From contig NZ_ATUP01000001.1 of assembly GCF_000420265.1 (NCBI RefSeq), positions 1,674,001 through 1,738,000 on the forward strand: a stretch of DNA of 64,000 bases, given 5' to 3'. The notes beneath the pieces were generated by a model. That model worked only from the letters and a program-made list of their open reading frames with translations, ran no database searches and had not been told where the DNA came from. Origin of the DNA: Oceanicaulis alexandrii DSM 11625. Its GTDB lineage: Bacteria > Pseudomonadota > Alphaproteobacteria > Caulobacterales > Maricaulaceae. Position 1 is the stretch's first letter; the number at the start of each line of letters is the position of its first letter. Below, piece by piece: positions 18,357 to 26,468 of this stretch. A program made the translations under genes and the position numbers.

Positions 18357-21300
18357 TCACAGACAACCTGCTTGTCCCCGAACAGCCTGTTCAAAACCTG
18401 ACTGGACGTTCAGGCAGGCCTGGTTGAAGGCAGGCGGCCCTTCACTGGCGAACCGGTTCAGGCTCCCGCTGCCGCCCGCAGAGCGGGCGCCAAAGGGAAT
18501 GCGGACTTCGATCCGGGCGCTTCGCGCTTCAAACTCGCCGACTCCCAGACCGGACAGCCCGGTCTCGAGCCGCACTCTGGCGCCCCAACCCGTCTGCGCC
18601 GCAATGCCCACACGCGCGTCGGCCCGAAGCGCATCGCCGCCATTGAAGCCGCCTTGTTCGTTGATCAGCTCGGCTGCGCGATAATCCCAGACCGCTGCTA
18701 CGCTCGTGTTCACTTCAAGCCAGCCGCCGTCAGAGGTTTCACGGCGCCATGCGATTTCAGGTCCGGCCCGGAACCGGCCCAGGGCGACGCTCTGCTCGGG
18801 AATGTCAAAGCCCAGGGAGTCCACATAGCCTTTCTGGCGCTCTTCAAAGTGCGTGATCCCGGCCTGGGGACGCAGACGCCATGGGCCTTTGGCGACCTCG
18901 CCGCTGAGATTGGCGCGGACCATCAACCGGTCGGTCTCGAAATCGTCCTGATACAAACCGAGCGGATCGACGGTGTTGTCGGACTGGCCGTACAGCGCCA
19001 TCGCGTCGAGCGTCAGAGACTGGGTCATGCGCCAGACGGTGTAAGGGCCGACCATCCAGCCCTGACCTTCTGTGCGCGCGCCGCGAAGGGCGCCCGCCTC
19101 GGCGAAGATTTCGCCCGCACGCTCATCCATCCAGTCATACTGCAGAAGAGCGCCGACGATCAGGTCGTCAGAGAGCTGATAGTCAGTCCCCAGCTGAGCG
19201 ACGCCGAAATCACTGTTCGCGCGTTCACCCGCCCGGTTGTCGGACACGCCGGACAGTTCTGCGGCGAACCAGACATCCCAGTTTTCAAGCACAGGGCGTT
19301 CCGGATTGCCGGGGCCGTTCATGCCGGACGGCGTCTGCGCTGCGGCGTTGCGGGCGCCCGCCAATGAGCCGGCCAGGCTCATCTGATAGCGGCCGGACCC
19401 TTCCACTTGAGCGGCGAAGGCGCCGCGCTGGGTGGTCTCACGCGCTTCAAACCGGCGTGACAGGTCAGGCGCGGCGTCTATCAAGCGGTCAGCGCGACGC
19501 AGCATGAAGTTGCGGATGGCGCGTTGGGTGGCGAGCCGCACCAGGTCTTCATCTCGGGCGTTTTCGAACGTGCACACCAGTGCTTCGTCAGGATCAAGAT
19601 CAATCACCGCCACACCCTTTTCGGGATCGTAGCTGGAGCCGCCATCCAGATCACCCGCGCAGCTGATGGCGTTCACACGCCAGCCTTGCGGGGTGCTCTG
19701 GGTGAGCGTGTAGGTCCCCGACATCAGCTCGGAGATCTCAGCCTGCGCCGAGCCGGTGCGCGGGGTCAGGGTCAGGCCGTCAAAATCCGCGATGTCGCTG
19801 GAATAGCTGAAGCTGACGTCGCCAGATAGGCCGGACGCCGTGCTGGCGACCAAAGTCAGCGAACCGTACCGCGGTTCAAGCGACAGGGAGATGGGAATTT
19901 CGATGATGATCGTTTCCTGGATTGAGGCTGACGGCGCACTGGCGCTGGAGGTCCCCGAGGCGCTTTCGCGCACAACCGTCACCGTGCCGGTGTAATCGCC
20001 CGGCGGCAGGTCATTGACCGCATCGGTGACTTCCACCGTGAAATCGATATCGCCCAGCGGCGGCACGACGCCGCTATCAGGGGTGACGATTAGCCAATTC
20101 ACATCAGCGAAGGCGCGGAACGGAATGGCTTGAGAGCCTGGATTGGTCACTTTGGCGCCCGCGGAAACTGTCGTGGGATCCGCCGTGTCCGCTGTGACTT
20201 CCACGACCACTTCTGTAGGCGGGGCCACAACTTCCACACTCAGGGCGGCGCCGAGACTGTCATTGCCCGCGGCGTCCTTGGCGGCGCCAGAAGCCAGAGT
20301 GATGTCGATCACGCCCACGGTGCGGGGCGTGACGATCACGCTGAACCGGCCTTCGCCCAGTGAAGCGAGATCAGTCGCGTCCGCATTGGTGAGTGACAGG
20401 GCGTCCATGGTGAAGCCGGTGACAGGCTCGCCAAAGTCGATGGAGAGCGTGAAGGCGCCCTCGACGGTCTCGCCGGGACCGCTCAGCACAGGCGAAGGCG
20501 CGTCAGCGTCCACTTTGACGGAGAAATCCGCCGCCGCGAGACTGCCGTTGCCTGCGGCGTCCGTCGCTGCGCCTGCGGCCAAGCTGACGGTCACGGTGTC
20601 TGCCGCGCCCGGCGTCAGCAGGGCAGTATAACTGGCGCCCGATCCTGCCAGATCGCTGGCGACCGCGCCAACCACTCCAAGGTCATCAAGCGCAAATCCG
20701 CTCACGGACTCAGAGAAGGTGATCGTCAGATCAAACGGGCCCGACGCGATTTTGCCGATAGAGGCGGACAGGCTGGCCGTCGGCGCGGCGGTGTCCGCCA
20801 TCACAGAAAGGGTATTTGAAGCGGTGTTGCCATTGCCGCCCACATCCGACGTCGCATTCGCCCTGACCTCTACCGTCACCGGGCCATCGCCGTCCGGTGT
20901 GATTTCGGCGGTGTATTCAGATGTGCTGACGGCATTGAAGCCAGAGACCGCGCCATTGCTGACAGACAGTCCGCCTGCGCTGAAACCGTTGACAGCCTCG
21001 CTGAACCGGATGGTGACAGGGAAGGCGCCGGTAACCGCGCCGCTGGCGCTGCTTGAAAGCGTCACGCTTGGCGCGTCCGCATCATTCGCCATCACGATGG
21101 TACTGTTGTTCACACCCGTCACGCTGGTGTTCGCCAGAGCGTTCCCGGCAGAGTCCGTGATGGAGTTGCCAGGCGCGATGGCTAGAGAAACCGACCCGTT
21201 CAGGTTCGCCAGATCACCATTGGCGAGGGTGACCAGATAATAATCCGGCTTGCTGAGGGTATGGGTGATGGTCGGGGTGGCGGTCGTTCCAGTGATCACA

Positions 21301-23648
21301 AGATCTGCTGCTGTGAGCTGGTTTTGAGGCAGTTCTTCGCTGAACGTCACACGCCAGGAGACCGTGTCGGCGTCCGTGGGCGAGACTGTTCCGGGATCCA
21401 GGTCAACGCTGGCGATCGTCGGAGCTGTGTTGTCGAGAAAATAGCTGTTACCGTAGGTTCCCGTCGGGACGGCCGTGGCCATGGCGTTGCCGTAGTCATC
21501 AACAATGCCGTTATTGAGCACGACCCGGACCATGCCATCCAGGTCCGCCAGATCGCCGCCCGAGGCCGTGACGTAAAATCCGATGGAATACCGCGTGACG
21601 CTGAGTGTTGCAGTCGTTCCCGTCAGCGTGAAGTCCGACGGCGCCAGGCTCATCGAGTCGGAAATCTCGGAAAAATTGAAATCCCAGGTCAGGCTGTCGG
21701 CATTGGTCACCAACGCCGTGGGCGTGTTTTGCGTGATGCTGGCCAGAACCGGCGCCGCATTGCGGACATTATAGCTCTCGTTCGCGCCGCTGGGTGTGGT
21801 CACGGTCAGGGAGTTGGACGCGTCGTCTATGATGTTATGGGAGCTGGAGAGGCCGAGCGAGACTGTGCTGTCTGCGACAGAAGCCAGATCGCCGCCCGAT
21901 GCGGTGACATAATAGACTACGCTTGAAGCTGCTGCGCTGGGTGACGAAAACGCTGGCGATGAGTAAGCCCCTGCTGAGCTTGTCGTGTCGACGGTCGTTA
22001 CCGTGGCGGTCGTGCCGGTCAGTGAAAAATCATCTGCGGTGACGTTGCGAACCTTTTCACTGAAGCTCACGCGCCATCTTAACGTGTCTGCATTGGTGTT
22101 TTCGCTGACCGGGCTGGAGCGCACGATGGAGGTGACGGTCGGCGCGGCGCTATCATTGACCATCTGGAAGAATCTGATGTCCGTGCCCAAAGTGGTATTG
22201 TCGAGGATCGCGTTGCCCGCTGCGTCCGTCATGCCGCCAACCTGGAAGTGCAGAACTACAGAGTCGTTCAGATTGGCGAGATCGCCACCGGAAATCGACA
22301 GTTTATATGAGGCATCCGTCTCACGGCTGATGGTCAGCGTGGCGGTTGTGCCTTCTATGGAAAAGTCGCCGCTGTCGATGGTGCTTGGATCCATGTCCTC
22401 GTTGAAAGTCACGAGCCAGGACACGCTGTCGGCGGATGTCGGTGAGACCGTCCCCGGATAGCGGTCGATGCTCGCCATCGCGGGCGCAGTGTTGTCGACG
22501 ACAAAGCTGTTTTCATTGGTCCCGGACGGCGCGCCTGTCGCCATGGCGTTGCCGTATTCGGTCACGAAGCCATCCTTAAGGCTGATGGAGACTGTGCCGT
22601 TCAGGTTTGCCAAATCTCCGCCGGTGGCGGTGACATTGAATCCATCTGGATACCGGTTGACGACGAGGCTGGCCGTGGTCCCGGTCAGTGTGAAGTCTGC
22701 AGCCGTCAGACTCATCGAATCAGGGATCTGTGAGAACTCGAACTCCCAGATCAGGGCGTCCGAATTCGTGAGTTCCTGGGACGGGGCCGCCCGTGTGATG
22801 TTGGCCAATACGGGCGCCAGATTGTTGACGTTATAGTGCTCATGCGCGCCGCTGGGCGACGTGCTCGACAGGGCGTTGCTCGCCAGGTCGGTGAGATCCC
22901 GGCCGGCTGAAAAGCCCAGGGAGACAGTGGTGTGGGAGGCGGAATCGCTCAGATCAGCCAGATTCCCGCCCGAAGCCGTGACGTCATAGACAGAGGTGGA
23001 GACCGGGTTGATCGACAAAGACGCCGTCGTGCCCGTCACCTCAAAGTCGGAGGCGTCCACATTTTGCATGGCTTCGTCAAAGCTGACCCGCCAGGTCAGG
23101 GAGTCCGCGCTGGTCGATTCGGCTGCAGGCGTCTGCCGGACGATGGAGGTGGGTCTCGGGGCGGTGGTGTCAGGCAGGCCCGGGCAATCAGAGTCGTAAA
23201 GAGAGGCGTTAAATTGATACAAAGCGCGCACCAGCGAGGCGGTGGTGTCGGCGGTGTCGCCCACATTCAGATCAAAGCCAGCATCTTCGTTACGCAACAT
23301 GACCGTGAATAGACCGACGGCCGGGTCGGCGTTGGTCGCCACAGAGCGGATTGCGTTCGGGTTCGCATAAGGAATGGTGATCGCGATGCTGTTGCGTCCC
23401 AGCACCGTCTTATTGTGGTCCAGCAGGTAATAGTGCCAGAGATCGCGACCATCGCCTGTGTCGTTGGTGGTGGAGGTCGGAATATAGGCTCTGACGTCGA
23501 ATATGGTTGGGTTCGAGGCCGTGCATGATCCGTCGGTTCGCAGCGTCACGGAAAAGACCTGCTGCGCCAGACTGGCGGCTGTACCGGTCAGCGCGATCAA
23601 GCTGGCGATAGCGCCTGTGGCGATTGTGCGATGTAGTCTAGAAAGCAT
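18357..23648 (-). CDS. Giant autotransporter-type surface protein with Ig-like repeats
   Basis: The protein has about 1763 residues. The start at 23648 was chosen because a GGGGGGAGGG ribosome binding site precedes it and it opens a signal peptide (MLSRLHRTIATGAIASLIAL to SLAQQ). In order it has an N-terminal domain of about 130 residues, six Ig-like repeats of about 110 residues, three more of about 95, a BACON-like segment (about 19960-20220, with VNWLIVTPDSGVVP), a prealbumin-like segment ending in ALVCTFENA, a helical linker, and a beta-barrel of about 300 residues (DVWFAAELSGVSDN onward). This is the type V secretion layout: the barrel inserts in the outer membrane and exposes the passenger. 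The protein does not end in Phe but in a 35-residue tail with two Cys. The role is probably adhesion or matrix. It is divergent from a response regulator. Confidence 0.85.
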   Translation of the reverse strand: MLSRLHRTIATGAIASLIALTGTAASLAQQVFSVTLRTDGSCTASNPTIFDVRAYIPTSTTNDTGDGRDLWHYYLLDHNKTVLGRNSIAITIPYANPNAIRSVATNADPAVGLFTVMLRNEDAGFDLNVGDTADTTASLVRALYQFNASLYDSDCPGLPDTTAPRPTSIVRQTPAAESTSADSLTWRVSFDEAMQNVDASDFEVTGTTASLSINPVSTSVYDVTASGGNLADLSDSASHTTVSLGFSAGRDLTDLASNALSSTSPSGAHEHYNVNNLAPVLANITRAAPSQELTNSDALIWEFEFSQIPDSMSLTAADFTLTGTTASLVVNRYPDGFNVTATGGDLANLNGTVSISLKDGFVTEYGNAMATGAPSGTNENSFVVDNTAPAMASIDRYPGTVSPTSADSVSWLVTFNEDMDPSTIDSGDFSIEGTTATLTISRETDASYKLSISGGDLANLNDSVVLHFQVGGMTDAAGNAILDNTTLGTDIRFFQMVNDSAAPTVTSIVRSSPVSENTNADTLRWRVSFSEKVRNVTADDFSLTGTTATVTTVDTTSSAGAYSSPAFSSPSAAASSVVYYVTASGGDLASVADSTVSLGLSSSHNIIDDASNSLTVTTPSGANESYNVRNAAPVLASITQNTPTALVTNADSLTWDFNFSEISDSMSLAPSDFTLTGTTATLSVTRYSIGFYVTASGGDLADLDGMVRVVLNNGIVDDYGNAMATAVPTGTYGNSYFLDNTAPTIASVDLDPGTVSPTDADTVSWRVTFSEELPQNQLTAADLVITGTTATPTITHTLSKPDYYLVTLANGDLANLNGSVSLAIAPGNSITDSAGNALANTSVTGVNNSTIVMANDADAPSVTLSSSASGAVTGAFPVTIRFSEAVNGFSAGGLSVSNGAVSGFNAVSTSEYTAEITPDGDGPVTVEVRANATSDVGGNGNTASNTLSVMADTAAPTASLSASIGKIASGPFDLTITFSESVSGFALDDLGVVGAVASDLAGSGASYTALLTPGAADTVTVSLAAGAATDAAGNGSLAAADFSVKVDADAPSPVLSGPGETVEGAFTLSIDFGEPVTGFTMDALSLTNADATDLASLGEGRFSVIVTPRTVGVIDITLASGAAKDAAGNDSLGAALSVEVVAPPTEVVVEVTADTADPTTVSAGAKVTNPGSQAIPFRAFADVNWLIVTPDSGVVPPLGDIDFTVEVTDAVNDLPPGDYTGTVTVVRESASGTSSASAPSASIQETIIIEIPISLSLEPRYGSLTLVASTASGLSGDVSFSYSSDIADFDGLTLTPRTGSAQAEISELMSGTYTLTQSTPQGWRVNAISCAGDLDGGSSYDPEKGVAVIDLDPDEALVCTFENARDEDLVRLATQRAIRNFMLRRADRLIDAAPDLSRRFEARETTQRGAFAAQVEGSGRYQMSLAGSLAGARNAAAQTPSGMNGPGNPERPVLENWDVWFAAELSGVSDNRAGERANSDFGVAQLGTDYQLSDDLIVGALLQYDWMDERAGEIFAEAGALRGARTEGQGWMVGPYTVWRMTQSLTLDAMALYGQSDNTVDPLGLYQDDFETDRLMVRANLSGEVAKGPWRLRPQAGITHFEERQKGYVDSLGFDIPEQSVALGRFRAGPEIAWRRETSDGGWLEVNTSVAAVWDYRAAELINEQGGFNGGDALRADARVGIAAQTGWGARVRLETGLSGLGVGEFEARSARIEVRIPFGARSAGGSGSLNRFASEGPPAFNQACLNVQSGFEQAVRGQAGCL
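21095..23165 (-). repeat. Six Ig-like repeats arranged as a duplicated three-repeat unit (ABC-ABC)
   Basis: Repeat starts, in gene order, are near 23165 (A1), 22830 (B1), 22502 (C1), 22157 (A2), 21765 (B2) and 21438 (C2). All share a (D)SL/VxWxxxF core followed by DFxLTGTTA. A1 and A2 share TSIVR and WRVSF. B1 and B2 share APVLA and IPDSMSL/ISDSMSL. C1 and C2 share NTAP, PGTVSPT and VSWxVTF. So repeat n resembles repeat n+3 more than its neighbour. Three further Ig-like repeats with a different core (SVTLS/ITFSESVSGF) follow at about 21093, 20803 and 20513. Confidence 0.85.
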
Positions 23649-23986
23649 GACGCCCTCCCCCCAATGGCTGGCGGCGGCGCACGATGGACGGGCGGACCGC
23701 ACGCCGTCCGCAGGCCCGGTCAAGGTCCTGCGGATCAACGCCTGTTTCGATATGCAGGCGACAATGATCAGGGGGCGGAGCCGCGCAATCGCCCGTTCGG
23801 GTGAGTGAGCGGTTTGTAAGGCGCATCAGATGGTTAACGTGTTCTTTACTTCTGCCTATGTGTCCGTTTCGCCTCACCCTTTCGGGTGAGTGGGCCCCAA
23901 ATGACCGCGTTGACACGGGGCCTGCGCCACCTATGGTCCACTCATCTTCATAAGGAGGATCCAGGCGCGCCTGGACGCCGCACATA
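23649..23986. promoter_or_regulatory. 338-base divergent promoter region between autotransporter and response regulator
   Basis: There is no gene in this stretch. TTCGGGTGAGTG occurs twice in direct orientation (23796-23807 and 23881-23892). The second copy is part of a perfect hairpin, CTCACCC (23873-23879), loop TTTC, GGGTGAG (23884-23890). TTAA at 23834-23837 and TTTA at 23845-23848 are separated by 7 bases, matching 7 of 8 positions of the alphaproteobacterial CtrA box (TTAA-N7-TTAA). These could be sites for the adjacent LuxR-type regulator and for the cell-cycle regulator CtrA. Promoter hexamers could not be assigned with confidence. Confidence 0.5.
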
Positions 23987-23989
23987 ATG
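23952..23989 (+). promoter_or_regulatory. Distant Shine-Dalgarno with intervening 14-bp palindrome before response regulator start
   Basis: AAGGAGG (23952-23958 region) is a near-perfect Shine-Dalgarno, but the only usable start codon, ATG 23987, is almost 30 bases away. Between them is the perfect palindrome CCAGGCGCGCCTGG (23961-23974). No in-frame ATG, GTG or TTG exists between the in-frame stop at 23951 and 23987. Folding the palindrome would leave about 14 bases between the Shine-Dalgarno and the ATG. Confidence 0.5.
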
Positions 23990-24619
23990 GCTCAAAGACC
24001 CGCCAGGCTCGTCATTATCGACGATCATCGGATGTTCGCAGACGGCTTCGTCGCGCTGAATGATGCATCAGCGCGGCCTTACGACATTCACGTGTATGAC
24101 GCGCCAGAGGTGTTTCTGAAGGCTTTGGCGAACGGCCTGTCGCCCGATCTGTTCATTCTGGATCTGGTGATGAAGCAGATGAACGGATTGGCGCTGCTGT
24201 CAGCCTTGCGCCAGCAGGGCTCCAAGGCGCCTGTCCTGATGCTGTCGGGCATGGCGGATGCGCCGCCGCTGGCGGAAATGCGGGCGCTCGGCGCGAACGG
24301 GTTTCTGCACAAGAGCGCCGGACAGGATGATCTTCTGGACGCCATCGAGACCTTGCAGGCGGGCGGGACGCTGTTTGACCTAGAAGCCTCGGAAGACGCG
24401 GAGGGTCTTGCCTCTGATTTCCAGGCCCCGGTGCTGGCGGCGCGCCAGCAACAGGTTCTGGCCCTGATCGGTCAGGGCGCGACGAACCGCGATATCTCTG
24501 AAACGCTGGGCATCAGCGAGAACACGGTGAAGTCTCATTTGCGCGCCCTGTACGAAACCCTGGGCGCCAATACCCGTACGGGCGCAGTCCGCAAGGCTCA
24601 GCAGCTCGGTCTGATCTAG
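23987..24619 (+). CDS. LuxR/NarL-family response regulator
   Basis: The 210-residue protein has a receiver domain (about residues 1-125) with the acidic pair in LVIIDDHRMF, the phospho-acceptor Asp in LFILDLVMKQMNG, and a conserved Lys in GFLHKSAG. The C-terminal LuxR helix-turn-helix (about 145-205) reads ATNRDISETLGISENTVKSH. It should bind DNA when phosphorylated. It is divergent from the giant autotransporter and its stop overlaps the end of the convergent hybrid kinase gene by 4 bases, so the kinase is the likely partner and the autotransporter a likely target. The start is supported by reading frame only, since the strong Shine-Dalgarno lies about 30 bases upstream. Confidence 0.93.
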   Translation: MAQRPARLVIIDDHRMFADGFVALNDASARPYDIHVYDAPEVFLKALANGLSPDLFILDLVMKQMNGLALLSALRQQGSKAPVLMLSGMADAPPLAEMRALGANGFLHKSAGQDDLLDAIETLQAGGTLFDLEASEDAEGLASDFQAPVLAARQQQVLALIGQGATNRDISETLGISENTVKSHLRALYETLGANTRTGAVRKAQQLGLI

Positions 24620-26370
24620 ACGCGAATCTGGTGGGCTTGCGCGGTCGCGCTGGCGATCAGCGCACGCAACTGGTCAGGATCAGCCGGTTTGGCCAGGACG
24701 CTTAAGTCCGCCTCGGTTCCGGCAGCGTCAAACCCCGTCAAATCGCCTGTCAGCAGCACGGCCGGAAAGCTCTGTCCAACCGCCTCGCGCACCTGACCCA
24801 GGGCCGTGACGCCATCGGCGCCGTCGCCAAGTCGCTTGTCGATGACGGCGAAGTCCGGCGTCGCCGCCAGCAGGGCGATAAAGGTCAAGGCTTGCTCGGC
24901 GCTCTGCGCTGCGATGACGCGGCAGCCCCATTCGGTCAGCAGATGGGACAGGCCGTCGCGCACGGCGACGTCATCCTCGATCACCAGTACAAGCGGGGAA
25001 CCGCCGAGAGCGACAGGCGTCACGCTTGCCGCGGGCTCGATGTCCTGCACGGTGTCCGGCGAAGTGGACGGCAGCGTCAGGCCTGCACGGGTCCCGGCGC
25101 CGGGCGCGCTGATGAAATGCAACGGCGCTTCAAGCGCGGCCGCGAGACTTTCCACGATCGACAGGCCCAATCCCAAACCGTCGCCGCCTTCGGAATCAAG
25201 TTGGACATAGGCGTCAAAAATGCGCGCATGATCCGCCTCCGAGACGCCGGGGCCGCTATCGATGACCTCGACGATCACCTCGCCCCCACTCTCGCGCGCC
25301 CAGATCTCGACGCGACCGCCGGTCGGTGTGAACTTGACGGCGTTGGCGGTCAGATTGCGCACCACCCGCGCCAGCAGCGCAGGGTCTGTATAGGCGGCCA
25401 TGTCTGACCCGCAACGTCGCAAGCTGACGCCGCGCTTCGCGGCTTCGTTTTCAAACACCGAACAGATTTCATCAAGCAGCGGGGCGAGGGCGACGGAGTG
25501 CTTCTGTGCGCGCACGGCGCCGCCTTCCAGGCGGGCGCCTTCCAGAACTGCATCCAGCAATTCCTTCTGGCTGCGCCAGGCCGCCTCGATCCGGTTCAGC
25601 ATGTCATGCTGCTCGGGCTTGTCGAGATAGGCCCGGAGCGCGGTCATCAGAAACCCTTGCGCTTGCAGGGGTTGGGACATGTCATGGCTGGTCGCCGCGA
25701 GCAGGCGCGATTTGGCGAAATTGGCCTTTTCCAATTCCTCGGTCTTGGCCTGCAAGCGTGCGCTGAGTTTGCGTTGACGTTCCGCCGCCAGGGTCTCTCG
25801 GGTCTGGATTTCAGCCCGGGCGCTGACGAGCAGGCCAAATCCGTAAAAGAACAGAAGGCCAATTCCGATCCCTCTGACAGGTCCGTCCAGCGCGACAAGC
25901 CAGTAGAGAGAAAACGGGACCATCATCGCCGTCGAGAGGCTGACGAAAGCAGGGCGGTACTCTGCGCTGGGGGCCATGCCGCCCAGCGTAATGGAGCACA
26001 CGATGTTCAAGGTGATGAACAGGCGCAGCAGCGAGTCCTGGTCGAGATATCCTATGGCCAGCGCAGACCAGGTCAGGCCTGTCGCAGCGGCGATTAGCGT
26101 GTGGCGATTCAGGTAAGCCCGGGCGTTTGCGTCTGTGAGCCCGTTTCGCGTCGTCAGATGGGAGTGCAGCCAGACGATGCTGACCATACTGGATGTGCTG
26201 GCGAACCACAGCGCGCTGTAGAGAAAATCCCCCGCCAACATCATCAGCACCGCAAGGTAGACGATGACCGCTTCAACAATCAGACATGACGAAGTGTTGC
26301 GGTCGACGAGCAGCCGCGCCTGAGCCAGATGCAGTTTCGGGGAGTCTGCGGCCTGGCTGCTGTCTGACAT
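24616..26370 (-). CDS. Hybrid sensor histidine kinase with C-terminal receiver
   Basis: This 584-residue membrane kinase has six or seven predicted membrane helices in residues 30-185, without a large periplasmic domain, so it probably senses a membrane or intracellular cue. A short coiled coil (about 190-220) leads to the H-box ATSHDMSQPLQAQGF with the phospho-acceptor at H229. HATPase motifs include ANAVKFTPTGGRVEI, VIDSGPGVSEADHARIFD and GLGLGLSIVESLA. The receiver (about 455-580) begins LVLVIEDDVAVRDG and has its Asp in FAVIDKRLGDGADG. The SHDMxQPL H-box with a cytosolic receiver is typical of kinases paired with LuxR-type regulators, such as the convergent neighbour. Phosphotransfer direction and ligand are unknown. 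Confidence 0.93.
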   Translation of the reverse strand: MSDSSQAADSPKLHLAQARLLVDRNTSSCLIVEAVIVYLAVLMMLAGDFLYSALWFASTSSMVSIVWLHSHLTTRNGLTDANARAYLNRHTLIAAATGLTWSALAIGYLDQDSLLRLFITLNIVCSITLGGMAPSAEYRPAFVSLSTAMMVPFSLYWLVALDGPVRGIGIGLLFFYGFGLLVSARAEIQTRETLAAERQRKLSARLQAKTEELEKANFAKSRLLAATSHDMSQPLQAQGFLMTALRAYLDKPEQHDMLNRIEAAWRSQKELLDAVLEGARLEGGAVRAQKHSVALAPLLDEICSVFENEAAKRGVSLRRCGSDMAAYTDPALLARVVRNLTANAVKFTPTGGRVEIWARESGGEVIVEVIDSGPGVSEADHARIFDAYVQLDSEGGDGLGLGLSIVESLAAALEAPLHFISAPGAGTRAGLTLPSTSPDTVQDIEPAASVTPVALGGSPLVLVIEDDVAVRDGLSHLLTEWGCRVIAAQSAEQALTFIALLAATPDFAVIDKRLGDGADGVTALGQVREAVGQSFPAVLLTGDLTGFDAAGTEADLSVLAKPADPDQLRALIASATAQAHQIRV

Positions 26371-26468
26371 GGTGTTCCTTCGCGCGTCCGCTGTTGTCCG
26401 CCAGGCGCTGACTAGAGTGTGTCCAAGCTGAGGGCGTCGTGCAATCGCCCTAACGGGCGGGTCAGCGT

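Noticed and set aside
21095-23165. Autotransporter repeats as a CRISPR-like or mobile repeat array
   Set aside because: The repeats are in frame, protein-level and of Ig-like domain size; there are no short identical repeats with unique spacers.
26446-26459. CGCCC-TAAC-GGGCG hairpin between the kinase and GPH transporter genes
   Set aside because: The stem is only 5 bp with no T-tract; it may be a weak terminator of the transporter transcript but cannot be supported.
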